Positions 6,229 to 14,108 of a stretch of 20,997 bases of DNA are shown here, piece after piece. A program made the position numbers and the translations under genes. The DNA lies in NCBI GenBank assembly GCA_002862325.1, contig PKCT01000304.1, positions 1-20,997 of the forward strand, written 5' to 3'. The DNA comes from Phycisphaerae bacterium. Lineage in GTDB: Bacteria; Planctomycetota; Phycisphaerae; Phycisphaerales; SM1A02. How positions within the stretch are numbered: the first letter of the stretch is position 1; each line of letters begins with the position of its first letter. The notes under the pieces were generated by a model that saw only the letters and a list, made by a program, of their open reading frames with translations, was not told the DNA's origin and did no database searches.

Positions 6229-7278
6229 GTGATTCGGTCAGCATCGAATGCACCCTGCTTCGTCGGGACCTGGTCGTTCGCCTTGCCGGCCCTCGAAGCG
6301 GGCTGGTCCTGCCTGGGTGAGGACGAACTCGCCATTCTCGACATGGTGGAGCGTGCCTGCGCCCACGCCGACGCCAACCCCGCCGTCGACAGCGTCGGAT
6401 TCGGTGGGCTTCCCGACTCGAGTGGGGTGATGTCGCTCGATGGCGCGATCATGCTCGCACCGGATCGGGTCGGCGGTGTATGCGATCTCAGGCACCACCT
6501 ACACCCGGTTTCGGTGTCGCGCCGGGTCATGGACTCCACCGAGCACTCGCTCCTTTGCGGTGAGAATGCGGATCGGTTTGCGGACCGCCATGGATTCGAA
6601 CGACGATCGATCCTCTCATCCGAAGCGCGAACGGCCTGGGAGTCCTGGGTGGACGATCGCCATGGACGTGATCGAGGCGCGACCCAGGATCTTCGACCGG
6701 TCGATCCCGGAACTTCGTCCGATGGGCGTCTCTTTCGACCATCGAGCCTCGACGGTGCGGCACCCGCCGGCCACGACACGATCGGCGTGCTCGCGCGCGA
6801 CCGCGGCCAACGCATGGCGGCGGGATGCTCGACCAGTGGCCTGCCATTCAAGGTGCCGGGCCGGGTCGGCGATTCACCCATCGTCGGTCACGGCCTCTAC
6901 GTGGTGCCCGGGGTCGGGCAGGCGACGGCGACCGGAACGGGGGAAATGATCTCCGGCGTCTGCGCGAGTTTTCTCGCGACCGAGTTCCTGAGGCGAGGTG
7001 CATCGGTGGTCGACTCCGCGACGGAGACCGTCCGACGAGTTGATGAGACGTACGAGCTCGAGCCGCATCACCAGGTCGCCGTCATCGTGATGGATTGCGA
7101 TGGTGCGATCTCCGCGGCAGCGCTTCGACCTGGATTCCGCGTCGCGATCGTCGAAGACGGACGACGCGAGGTCCTCGATCCCGATGTCGTGCTTCATCCC
7201 GAAGACGGGATGCTTCCGGAATCCGCGATCGAAGGCCTGGCGAAACCGACCAACACCCCAAACCCCGAGGAATCATGA
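6229..7278 (+). CDS. Glycosylasparaginase (N4-(beta-N-acetylglucosaminyl)-L-asparaginase), Ntn hydrolase
   Basis: The family cleaves the GlcNAc-Asn bond of glycoasparagines (or related beta-aspartyl bonds) and matures by self-cleavage before a catalytic Thr. From GTG 6229 the protein has 349 residues, close to the family norm. The N-terminal part has WSFALPALEAGW and SVGFGG (55-60). The autocleavage site reads GHDTIGVLARD, with catalytic Thr at 184. Downstream, GRVGDSPIVG (substrate-binding Arg 212 and Asp 215) and TGTGEM are family blocks. I see no signal peptide, so it is probably cytoplasmic. Its TGA overlaps the ATG of the cobalamin adenosyltransferase gene (ATGA), so the two are likely translationally coupled. 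The N-terminal start is less sure than the rest. Confidence 0.9.
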   Translation: MIRSASNAPCFVGTWSFALPALEAGWSCLGEDELAILDMVERACAHADANPAVDSVGFGGLPDSSGVMSLDGAIMLAPDRVGGVCDLRHHLHPVSVSRRVMDSTEHSLLCGENADRFADRHGFERRSILSSEARTAWESWVDDRHGRDRGATQDLRPVDPGTSSDGRLFRPSSLDGAAPAGHDTIGVLARDRGQRMAAGCSTSGLPFKVPGRVGDSPIVGHGLYVVPGVGQATATGTGEMISGVCASFLATEFLRRGASVVDSATETVRRVDETYELEPHHQVAVIVMDCDGAISAAALRPGFRVAIVEDGRREVLDPDVVLHPEDGMLPESAIEGLAKPTNTPNPEES

Positions 7279-7841
7279 AGCTCTACACCCGGACTGGCGA
7301 CGATGGAAAGACAGCCCTGTTCTCAGGCGATCGCGTGGGCAAGGACCATCCACGCATCGAGGCGTACGGCACCGTGGACGAGTTGAACGCGTGTCTGGGA
7401 CTCGCTCTTGCCGCGGTGGTCGGCGAGGACGAGGTTTCGCCGGATCTCCGGAAGGATCTCGCGCAGATCCAGTCTCGTTGCTTCGACCTCGGGGCGGATC
7501 TGGCGACGCCCGAAGGCGCACGGAACGCCGACAAGGTGGGGCGGTTCGTCGATGAGGACGTCGAGTTGATGGAGTCGCTGATCGATCGCTACACCGAGGC
7601 GGCACCGGAGATCAAGTACTTCGTGCTGCCGGGGGGAACGGAGGTCGCGGCCCGTCTCCATCTGGCGCGAACCGTCTGCAGGCGAGCCGAGCGGTTGATG
7701 GTCCACCTGAGCCATGGCGAACCGGTGACTCCGCAGGCGGTCCGATGGATCAATCGACTGAGCGACCTGCTCTTCGCGATGAGCCGAGCCGCGAATCACG
7801 CGGCCGGCGTCGCCGACGTGCCGTGGATGCCCAAGGGGTAG
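7275..7841 (+). CDS. pduO: PduO-type ATP:cob(I)alamin adenosyltransferase
   Basis: This enzyme transfers the adenosyl group of ATP to cob(I)alamin, making coenzyme B12 in the cytoplasm; the family acts as a trimer. The 188 residues carry all PduO-type landmarks: KLYTRTGDDGKTALFSGDRV at the N-terminus (ATP loop), RIEAYGTVDELNACLG, FVLPGGTEVAARLHLARTVC, RRAERLMVHL, and INRLSDLLFAMSRAAN near the C-terminus. The start at ATG 7275 overlaps the glycosylasparaginase stop by 4 nt, with GAGG just upstream. No other B12 gene or B12-dependent enzyme is in the window, so its partner enzyme is elsewhere. It converges on the DNA methyltransferase gene with a 62-nt gap. Confidence 0.96.
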   Translation: MKLYTRTGDDGKTALFSGDRVGKDHPRIEAYGTVDELNACLGLALAAVVGEDEVSPDLRKDLAQIQSRCFDLGADLATPEGARNADKVGRFVDEDVELMESLIDRYTEAAPEIKYFVLPGGTEVAARLHLARTVCRRAERLMVHLSHGEPVTPQAVRWINRLSDLLFAMSRAANHAAGVADVPWMPKG

Positions 7842-7903
7842 CGGCCGCCTCGGGGTGCCGGCCGGAGTGCTCGGGTCGGGTGGCTCCAAACCGACCTCCG
7901 GTG

Positions 7904-8917
7904 TCAGTGCTTGGTTCGCGATGATCGCTTGGCACCGATCGCACTCGTTCCGCCGACGGACTGCCCCTTGCGGAGCATGCCGATCCCCGCGATGCGTTCC
8001 CACGCGCTTTCGGCGTTTCCCTCGCCGTATTCGGTGGTAATCGATCGTCTGTTCCAGGCGCGAGCGACGGTCGAGGTGGTGCCGCTCCCGCAGAAGGGAT
8101 CGACGATGAGATCGCCTTTGTTCGAACACGCCAGGATCACACGCTCGAGATAGACCTCCGGGATCTGGTTGTGGTGGCGATGACGGCGTTCCTTGTTGTT
8201 GCCCTGGACCCGACCCCAGTACGGGCCGTACCAGACGTCCATCGGAACCCGCATGCCCGCGTGATTGGTCTTGGCCTGCGTGCGGGCGTCGTTGTAGATC
8301 GCCGCTCGATCAGACTGTTCCAGCACCGCATCCGGATTCCAGATCCGATTGGACGGATCCTTCACGAAGTACAGGGCGTGGACCTTGCTCATGATGAACG
8401 AGCTGTCTCGATGCTGTCCGAATCGAAAGTGCCAGACGCACCAGTTGACCATCGTCAGCCCACGACGCTTGAGATGCATCACGATCTCGGCGGCGGTGTC
8501 GTCGGGGATGTTCACCCAGATCGCGCCACGATCGGAGAGAACGTCGATGCATGCATCGAGCCAGTCGAAGGTGAACCGTTCGTATTCGCTTCGGGGCATT
8601 CCATCGGACCATTCGTCGTACGGCACGTCCCAGTTGAAGGGGGGATCCGCGAAGACCAGGTCGACCGCGCCCCGGTCGGGAAGGTTCGGAAGGACGTCGC
8701 GGCAGTCGCCGATGTAGAGCCTGGTATCCGGATCGGCGGTCTCGTATGCCGGCCGCACCGTGGTGGCAGCGACCTCATGGCCGGGGGCGGTGTCCCCGAG
8801 AAGTCGGATGTCTGACGCCTGGAGGAGGCGGGCGGCTTCCGCTTGAACCTGGATCGCGCCTCGCGGCGTGGCATAGCCACCAGGACGATCGAATTCGGTG
8901 TTCTTCTTCTCGGGCAT
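7904..8917 (-). CDS. Beta-class DNA methyltransferase (N6-adenine or N4-cytosine), no restriction partner
   Basis: This SAM-dependent DNA methyltransferase modifies an exocyclic amino group. In the 337 residues the catalytic motif IV, FADPPFNWD (DPPF at 91-94), comes before the SAM-binding motif I, DPFCGSGTT (273-281). That order defines the beta class (CcrM-like enzymes and several type II enzymes). About 65 N-terminal residues precede the first domain motif (RLYIGDCRDVLP) and are not part of the usual core. The C-terminus lacks a CcrM-like extension. No endonuclease gene lies beside it, so it may be an orphan regulatory or protective methylase. ATG 8917 has no Shine-Dalgarno site; GACAAT lies 6 nt upstream. 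It follows upp by 79 nt on the same strand. Target sequence cannot be read from this. Confidence 0.92.
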   Translation of the reverse strand: MPEKKNTEFDRPGGYATPRGAIQVQAEAARLLQASDIRLLGDTAPGHEVAATTVRPAYETADPDTRLYIGDCRDVLPNLPDRGAVDLVFADPPFNWDVPYDEWSDGMPRSEYERFTFDWLDACIDVLSDRGAIWVNIPDDTAAEIVMHLKRRGLTMVNWCVWHFRFGQHRDSSFIMSKVHALYFVKDPSNRIWNPDAVLEQSDRAAIYNDARTQAKTNHAGMRVPMDVWYGPYWGRVQGNNKERRHRHHNQIPEVYLERVILACSNKGDLIVDPFCGSGTTSTVARAWNRRSITTEYGEGNAESAWERIAGIGMLRKGQSVGGTSAIGAKRSSRTKH

Positions 8918-8923
8918 CCCGCG

Positions 8924-8929
8924 ATTGTC
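8924..8929 (-). promoter_or_regulatory. Possible -10-like hexamer 6 nt before the methyltransferase start
   Basis: The minus strand reads GACAAT, then CGCGGG, then ATG 8917. It matches TATAAT at four of six positions, but the first T is missing. The gene has no ribosome site. It is a weaker example of the leaderless arrangement seen at argS, the M42-like gene, ribBA and the FG-GAP gene. Confidence 0.25.
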
Positions 8930-8996
8930 GCCGATCGACGTCCCGGAGCGGATGGTGCCGACGGGTAATGCACCATCGAGCCGGTCTGGCTCTACC

Positions 8997-9641
8997 TCAG
9001 AGGGTGCCGAAGATGCGATCGCCCGCGTCGCCCAGACCCGGAACGATGAACGCATGTTCGTTCAGACGCTCGTCGAGCGCGGCGGCGTGGATCACCACGT
9101 CCGGATGGTCCTCATGCACCACCTTGACGCCTTCGGGAGCGGCGACGAGGCACAGGAAGCGAATCTGCGTACACCCTCGTCGCTTGAGGTCGCTGATCGC
9201 GAACGTCGCACTCCCACCGGTCGCCAGCATGGGGTCGACCACGAGCACCGGTCCATCCGCGATGTCGCGAGGGAGCTTCTCGTAGTACTCGACCGGTCGT
9301 TTGGTCGACTCGTCTCGTTGGACGCCGATATGTCCCACTCGCGCCTCCGGTACGAGGCGCAGGATGCCGTCGGTCATCCCCAGTCCCGCTCGAAGGATCG
9401 GAACGATCGTGACCGGTGCCGCCAGTTCCCGGGTCTCGCATTCGGTGATCGGGGTGGTGACGGTGGCGGGACGGGTCGGGAGATCCCGCAGGGCCTCGTA
9501 GGTCATCAGCCCCGCCACCTCGCCGAGCACTCTGCGGAAGGTGGGAGGCGGCGTGGCGACGTCCCGAAGGATTCCCATCTTGTGGCAGATCAGCGGATGA
9601 TCGTGCGTTCGCAGGGTCGGGTGTTCGTCGGAGATCAGCAT
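8997..9641 (-). CDS. upp: Uracil phosphoribosyltransferase
   Basis: This enzyme makes UMP from uracil and PRPP (pyrimidine salvage, cytoplasm). The 214-residue protein matches family length. Visible blocks are HPLICHKMGILRD near the N-terminus, PILRAGLGMTDGIL (81-94), the PRPP-binding loop VLVVDPMLATGGSA (132-145), and the uracil-binding C-terminus HAFIVPGLGDAGDRIFGT. ATG 9641 is preceded by GAGGA at 7 nt. It starts 27 nt after the argS stop on the same strand, so it is probably the second gene of an argS-upp transcript. Confidence 0.97.
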   Translation of the reverse strand: MLISDEHPTLRTHDHPLICHKMGILRDVATPPPTFRRVLGEVAGLMTYEALRDLPTRPATVTTPITECETRELAAPVTIVPILRAGLGMTDGILRLVPEARVGHIGVQRDESTKRPVEYYEKLPRDIADGPVLVVDPMLATGGSATFAISDLKRRGCTQIRFLCLVAAPEGVKVVHEDHPDVVIHAAALDERLNEHAFIVPGLGDAGDRIFGTL

Positions 9642-9668
9642 CGGGCGATCCTCGTCGGTTGAGTGGGT

Positions 9669-11522
9669 CTACATTCGGTCGGGTGCATCGATGCCGAGGC
9701 ATTCGAGTCCGTCCGCGATGACTCGGCGGGTGATTGACGCCAATCGCAGTCGACTGGCTCGAAGGGTCTCCGTCTCGGCCTTGAGAACGGGGCAGGCGGC
9801 GTAGAACGCGTTGAACTCGGTGGCGAGGGCGTAGAGGTAGCGGCAGAGCCGGCTCGGTTCGAGATGGGCTGCGGCCTCGGCGATCGTGCCCCCGTATCGG
9901 AGCAGCATCAACGCGAGGGAACGCTCACCGGGGTGCTCCGTCACGAGCGCCGCCTCGGGATCGAACTGGTCTCCGGCCTTGGAGAGGATCGAGGAGATCC
10001 GGGCGTGTGCGTACTGCAGGTACGGTCCCGTGTCGCCCTCGAAGGCGATCATCCGGTCGAGATCGAAGAGGTAGTCGCGTCCGGGGTCGCCCGAGAGGTC
10101 CGCATACTTGATGGCGGCGATTCCGACCGCTCGACCGATGCGTTCGAGCTCATCGTTCGAAAGCGTGTGCGTCGGCGCGTTGGGGTCGGCGGCCCGGGCC
10201 TTCACCGCGGCGGTTCCACGCTCGATCGAGATCTCGAGGAGATCCATCAGCTTGAAGTTCGAACCGGACCGTGTCTTGAGCGGCTTCTTGTCGGGTCCGA
10301 GGACGGTGCCGAAGCCAAGATGGACAAGCTCCGCCCGCGTTCCGTCGGGAAGATCCGCCCAGCCGATCATGCGGCAGGCGTCGAAGACGTCGCGGAAGTG
10401 GTCGCGTTGTCTGGCATCCACGACGTAGACCACTTCGTCACTGTCGAGATCCTGGACGCGGTATCGGAGCGCGGCCAGGTCGGTGGTGGCGTAGAGGAAG
10501 CCGCCATCCCGCTTTCGAATCAGCATGGGCCGCTCGCGGTCCTCGAACCGCACGACGAGAGCCTCGTCGTCCTCCACCGCAAGACCGCTTCGAACGAAGG
10601 CGTCCACGACCTCCCCAAGGCTGTCTCGGAAACTCGATTCGCCCCGCTCGGAGCTCGAGTCGATTCTGGTGTTGAGGAGCGACATTGCGCGATAGACCTC
10701 GTCCATCGTCACCTCGATGAGTCGCTTCCAGGCCGCGACCATCTCCCGGTCGCCCGCCTGCAATGCGACGAGTGCGGATCTCGCCGCCTCCTGCGCCGCC
10801 ATCGCGGACGACTGTTGGGACTCGAGCTCCGCGATTCGATGCGGTCCGCAGTGGTTCGTCCTTGCGGCCTCGAGGCCTCGCGCATCGCCCTTGGCCTCGA
10901 GCTGGGCGTCGCGGTAGGCCGTGTTCAGCGTGTCCAGATCGAGCGCCTCGAGATCGGCCTGCCGGGAGAGCAGCGAGTGGAGCGTCATGGCGATCGGCAG
11001 CCCCCAGTCGCCGAGGTGGTTCTGTCGATGCACCGTGCGTCCGAGCCGTTCGAAGAGTCGGGCGACGGTGTCGCCGATGACCGTCGCCCGGAGATGGCCG
11101 ACGTGCATCTGTTTGGCGACGTTCACGCCGCAGACGTCGACCGTGACCGCGTGGGGTCGAACGTGGGTCTCGACGCCGAGTTCGCCATGGTCCATCCAGT
11201 CGAGGGCCTCCGCAAGCGCGTCCGGTCGAAGTCGGATGTTGATGAAGCCCGGGCCGGCGATCTCGGGTGCCTCGAGCAGGCCATCCATCCCACCGGTGGC
11301 CGCGACCAGTTCGTCGACCAGAAGCGCAGCGACCTCGCGGGGCGGCCGCCCCGACTTCTTCCCGAGCGCCATGGCGGCGTTCAGTTGGAAATCGCCGAAC
11401 TGTGGTTTCGCGCTTGGTTTCAGGCTGGCGTCCACGCCTTCGGCATGCGTCTCGCCGACCGTGTGAACAGCGGTCAGGGCGGCATCCTCGAGGCGGGCGA
11501 GCGGATTGTTCACGACGTTCAT
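9669..11522 (-). CDS. argS: Arginyl-tRNA synthetase (class I)
   Basis: This enzyme charges tRNA-Arg with arginine. From ATG 11522 the protein has 617 residues. The N-terminal additional domain (about 1-125, with PQFGDFQLNAAM and GPGFINIRL) precedes the catalytic core. The HIGH motif is HVGHL (140-144), and the KMSKS position reads KTRSG (416-420). YATTDLAALRYR and YVVDARQRDHF are typical core blocks. The C-terminal DALR anticodon-binding domain begins around DTGPYLQYAHARI (about 500 onward). No Shine-Dalgarno precedes the ATG; instead TATTCT lies 7 nt upstream, suggesting a leaderless mRNA. An in-frame GTG at 11552 is a less likely start. Confidence 0.96.
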   Translation of the reverse strand: MNVVNNPLARLEDAALTAVHTVGETHAEGVDASLKPSAKPQFGDFQLNAAMALGKKSGRPPREVAALLVDELVAATGGMDGLLEAPEIAGPGFINIRLRPDALAEALDWMDHGELGVETHVRPHAVTVDVCGVNVAKQMHVGHLRATVIGDTVARLFERLGRTVHRQNHLGDWGLPIAMTLHSLLSRQADLEALDLDTLNTAYRDAQLEAKGDARGLEAARTNHCGPHRIAELESQQSSAMAAQEAARSALVALQAGDREMVAAWKRLIEVTMDEVYRAMSLLNTRIDSSSERGESSFRDSLGEVVDAFVRSGLAVEDDEALVVRFEDRERPMLIRKRDGGFLYATTDLAALRYRVQDLDSDEVVYVVDARQRDHFRDVFDACRMIGWADLPDGTRAELVHLGFGTVLGPDKKPLKTRSGSNFKLMDLLEISIERGTAAVKARAADPNAPTHTLSNDELERIGRAVGIAAIKYADLSGDPGRDYLFDLDRMIAFEGDTGPYLQYAHARISSILSKAGDQFDPEAALVTEHPGERSLALMLLRYGGTIAEAAAHLEPSRLCRYLYALATEFNAFYAACPVLKAETETLRASRLRLASITRRVIADGLECLGIDAPDRM

Positions 11523-11529
11523 GACGAGA

Positions 11530-11535
11530 AGAATA
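11530..11535 (-). promoter_or_regulatory. -10 element 7 nt before the argS ATG (leaderless candidate)
   Basis: The minus strand reads TATTCT, then TCTCGTC, then ATG 11522. The hexamer fits TANNNT with five of six consensus bases. With the usual 6-8 nt to the start of transcription, the mRNA would begin at or next to the A of the ATG. No ribosome site is present. Confidence 0.5.
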
Positions 11536-11651
11536 CCGCTCACCGCGTCCACCGACGTGGATCAGGGCAGCCAGCGTCTCCACTGGAAGATGGGCCCCGA
11601 ATGGGCCTGGCCAAGTCGAGAAGGCTGTTGTCAGCACGCTCAGCCGGGGGT

Positions 11652-12854
11652 TCAGCCACGAAGGACTCGTTGGTGCTTTCGCCTCAGGTCCCGGAGACGG
11701 GCTTGGAAGGGATCCTTCGATGGAGGACGCTCCGGGAGACCTGCTGCGAGCACTTCGAGCATTTCGACGAGTCCGTGGTAGTCGTCCAGGCCGATCGTCT
11801 CGGGGCCGACTCTGGCGGGGCAATGTCCGGCCACGACCTCGTCGATGTCCCGCATGTTGTGGTAGTTCCCGAGCGGAAGGCACAGACAGGTCGATTCGAA
11901 GCCCAGAGCGCTGAATGCCGTCGCCTCGCACGCACCGCCCGCCATGAGCTTCCGTTGCCACCGGAAGTCCCGATGCGTGGCGGCATGCGTTCGCATCAGA
12001 TCGGAGATCGCGTTGGTCAGCGAGGGGCTGAAGACGGAGATGCGATCGCCCACCCTCATGATCGGCCCACCGTGGATGGGACTCTCGGGAAACGATCGGC
12101 TGTTCTCGAGGCAGACGAGCCGTGCATGCTTCGGGACCAGGCCGTTGGTCGCGGCGCCGATCGCGCCGACGAAGCCGACCTCCTCGGCCACCGTGAAGAG
12201 CAGGCCGATGTGCTCCTGACCTCGTCGCGTGCGGATCCGGTCGAACGCGCAGAGGGCGGCGGCGGCGGCGGCCAGGTCGTCGCATGCGTCGGTCTGCAGT
12301 GTACGGGCCGACCCACGGCCGGCGATGCGGGCCCCGGGGAAGGCCCAGCGACCGACGTCTCCGACCTCGAGGTCGGGATGCCGCCGATCGAGCCGGACCG
12401 TGACGGTCTTGAACGGACACGTCTCGTCCGGCCCTTGGAGTTCGGTCACCCGGCCTCGCACCGCGACGTCGTTCGCGTCGAAGAACTCGACGCGGGCGTT
12501 CTCGAAGTAGGGATCGTGCACCCCCCCGCGGAATTCCGCGGTCAGGTGTCGTGGATCGTCCATCGCCGAGACGACGAAGGCCGGATGATCGAGGTGGGCG
12601 GTGATGAGCAGGGGGGGCACGCGTCGCCGCTTCGTCCTCGCCCGGCGGGTGACGAGGAGGTTTCCGTCGGCGTCCCGGGTCCACTCGAGCGATCGGGACC
12701 GTTTGGCGAGCCAGCGATCGAGATATGCCTGGACCCGATGCTCCCGGCCGGCGGCGGTCGGAAGCGAGGTCAGTTCGAGCGCAATCTTCTCGTGTCGCCG
12801 GCGGTCGGCGGCGGAGGTCCGGAAGGGTGAGACGGTCTTTTTCTTGGTGGCCAT
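11652..12854 (-). CDS. M42/M28-like zinc aminopeptidase
   Basis: The 400-residue protein looks like a co-catalytic dizinc aminopeptidase or related deacylase. Putative metal and catalytic residues sit in the expected order: AHLDH (His 87, Asp 89), TDACDD (bridging Asp around 192), AEEVGF (general-base Glu 224 and metal Glu 225), CLENSR (Glu 250) and GNYHNM (His 332). GGACEATAF (307-315) is also typical of M42. The segment between AHLDH and TDACDD (about 100 residues) matches the family's inserted beta domain. There is no signal peptide and the N-terminus is Lys-rich, so it is cytoplasmic; a role in peptide turnover is likely, with substrate unknown. ATG 12854 lacks a ribosome site and has TACCAT 7 nt upstream. 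It is divergent from ribBA and 129 nt upstream of argS. Confidence 0.88.
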   Translation of the reverse strand: MATKKKTVSPFRTSAADRRRHEKIALELTSLPTAAGREHRVQAYLDRWLAKRSRSLEWTRDADGNLLVTRRARTKRRRVPPLLITAHLDHPAFVVSAMDDPRHLTAEFRGGVHDPYFENARVEFFDANDVAVRGRVTELQGPDETCPFKTVTVRLDRRHPDLEVGDVGRWAFPGARIAGRGSARTLQTDACDDLAAAAAALCAFDRIRTRRGQEHIGLLFTVAEEVGFVGAIGAATNGLVPKHARLVCLENSRSFPESPIHGGPIMRVGDRISVFSPSLTNAISDLMRTHAATHRDFRWQRKLMAGGACEATAFSALGFESTCLCLPLGNYHNMRDIDEVVAGHCPARVGPETIGLDDYHGLVEMLEVLAAGLPERPPSKDPFQARLRDLRRKHQRVLRG

Positions 12855-12861
12855 GTCGAGG

Positions 12862-12867
12862 ATGGTA
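12862..12867 (-). promoter_or_regulatory. -10-like TACCAT 7 nt before the M42-like ATG (leaderless candidate)
   Basis: The minus strand reads TACCAT, then CCTCGAC, then ATG 12854. The same hexamer occurs on the opposite strand before ribBA. No clear -35 or ribosome site is seen. Confidence 0.45.
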
Positions 12868-12896
12868 CGCCGATCCGGACACGCGGCCGACATCGC

Positions 12897-12902
12897 TACC
12901 AT
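12897..12902 (+). promoter_or_regulatory. -10-like TACCAT 6 nt before the ribBA ATG (leaderless candidate)
   Basis: The plus strand reads TACCAT, then GCGACC, then ATG 12909. It mirrors the element in front of the divergent peptidase gene. No ribosome site lies before the ATG and no convincing -35 was found. Confidence 0.45.
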
Positions 12903-12908
12903 GCGACC

Positions 12909-14108
12909 ATGTCATTCGCCACCATTCCAGAGATCCTCGACGACCTGCGGGGCGGCCGCGTCATCGTCCTCGTCGACGACGAGAACCGCGAGAACGAAGG
13001 CGACTTCGTGGTCGCGGCGGAGTTCGTCACCCCCGAGATCGTCAACTTCATGACCAGGGTCGGCGGTGGCTATCTCTGCGTCGCGGTGGACGGCGAGACG
13101 TGCGATCGTCTCGAACTCGGACCTCAGGGCGCGATCAACACGAGTCTCCGTCAGACGCCGTTCACGATCTCGATCGACGGACACCCGCGGCATGGCGTCG
13201 GCACCGGCATCAGCTCGAGCGACCGGGCGATCACGATCCGCATGATGGCCGATCCCGAGGCGCGGGCGGACGACTTCGTCCGGCCCGGTCACATCAATCC
13301 GCTCCGATCACGCGACGGCGGGGTGCTCGTCCGGACCGGTCAGACCGAAGGCTCCGTCGATCTCTGCAAGCTGGCCGGGCTCAAGCCGGCGTCCGCGATC
13401 ATCGAGGTCGTGAAGCCTGACGGCGACATGGCGCGACTCCCCGATCTCGAGGAGATGTGCGTGGAGCACGGTCTCAAGATGTGTTCGGTCGAACAGATCA
13501 TCGAACACCGCCTCGCCCAGGAGGCGATGGTTGAGCGGCTGGCCCCGGCATGCGGCCGAGACATCGAGACGCCCGAGGGAACGTTCTCACTCCTGGCGTG
13601 GCGGAGCAGCATCGATGCGTTGCCGCACATCGCGCTCTGCGTTGGCGGGGTCGGCGCTCTGGATTCGGGTGGCCGTCCGGTCGAGCACACCGAGCCGACG
13701 CTGGTCCGTGTCCAGCGACGCGATCTCCTTGGCGACATCTTCGGCGTGGCCGCCGGCGACGCCGATCGAAGCAGTCGCGACGATCTCATGGCGAGTCTGC
13801 GGGCGATCCGCGAGGCGGGCCGCGGAGCACTCGTCTACATGCGGCCCGAGTCGGGGAATGCCGAGATCTCGGGATCGCTGCATGAAGTCGCCCGTCGGGA
13901 AGAGGACGTCAACGCCCCGGATCTCGCCCGTCCCGACGGCATCGGATCGAAGGTCGTGCCGATGGACCAGCGCGAACTCGGCATCGGCAGTCAGATCCTG
14001 CGCGACCTGGGACTTTCCAAGCTCCGGCTGCTCACCAACCACCCGCGCCCCTGGCCCACGCTCCACGGGTTCGGGCTCGAAGTGGTCGAGAGCGTGCCCC
14101 TCGGCTGA
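12909..14108 (+). CDS. ribBA: RibBA-like protein: DHBP synthase domain plus degenerate GTP cyclohydrolase II domain
   Basis: The 399-residue protein has RibBA architecture (riboflavin pathway, cytoplasm). Residues 1-205 are the 3,4-dihydroxy-2-butanone 4-phosphate synthase part: DDENRENEGDF (23-33), GTGISSSDR, RPGHINPLR and IIEVVKPDG. The usual RxGHTE motif reads RTGQTEGS, with Gln 145 at the His that binds the second metal in characterised enzymes. Residues 210-399 align with GTP cyclohydrolase II by LLGDIFG and LGIGSQILRDLG-LRLLTNHPR. The three zinc Cys are absent (VQRRDLLGD and AAGDAD replace the HSEC and CDCG motifs), and the RQEGRGIG catalytic stretch reads RPESGNAE. The C-terminal half is therefore unlikely to open GTP and may be structural or regulatory, as in RibBX-type hybrids. 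No ribosome site precedes ATG 12909. Confidence 0.93.
   Translation: MSFATIPEILDDLRGGRVIVLVDDENRENEGDFVVAAEFVTPEIVNFMTRVGGGYLCVAVDGETCDRLELGPQGAINTSLRQTPFTISIDGHPRHGVGTGISSSDRAITIRMMADPEARADDFVRPGHINPLRSRDGGVLVRTGQTEGSVDLCKLAGLKPASAIIEVVKPDGDMARLPDLEEMCVEHGLKMCSVEQIIEHRLAQEAMVERLAPACGRDIETPEGTFSLLAWRSSIDALPHIALCVGGVGALDSGGRPVEHTEPTLVRVQRRDLLGDIFGVAAGDADRSSRDDLMASLRAIREAGRGALVYMRPESGNAEISGSLHEVARREEDVNAPDLARPDGIGSKVVPMDQRELGIGSQILRDLGLSKLRLLTNHPRPWPTLHGFGLEVVESVPLG

Noticed and set aside
5879..6253. Open frames on both strands in the pseudopilin/glycosylasparaginase intergenic region
   Set aside because: No ribosome sites, no protein patterns, and they overlap the likely promoter region.
7874..7896. 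GGTCGG...CCGACC inverted repeat between pduO and the methyltransferase gene
   Set aside because: Six base pairs with an 11-nt loop and no T run; a bidirectional terminator is possible but not supported.
9864..12830. Very long plus-strand open frame opposite argS and the M42-like gene (about 988 codons)
   Set aside because: Both minus-strand genes have clear catalytic motifs; the plus frame shows only a composition artefact.
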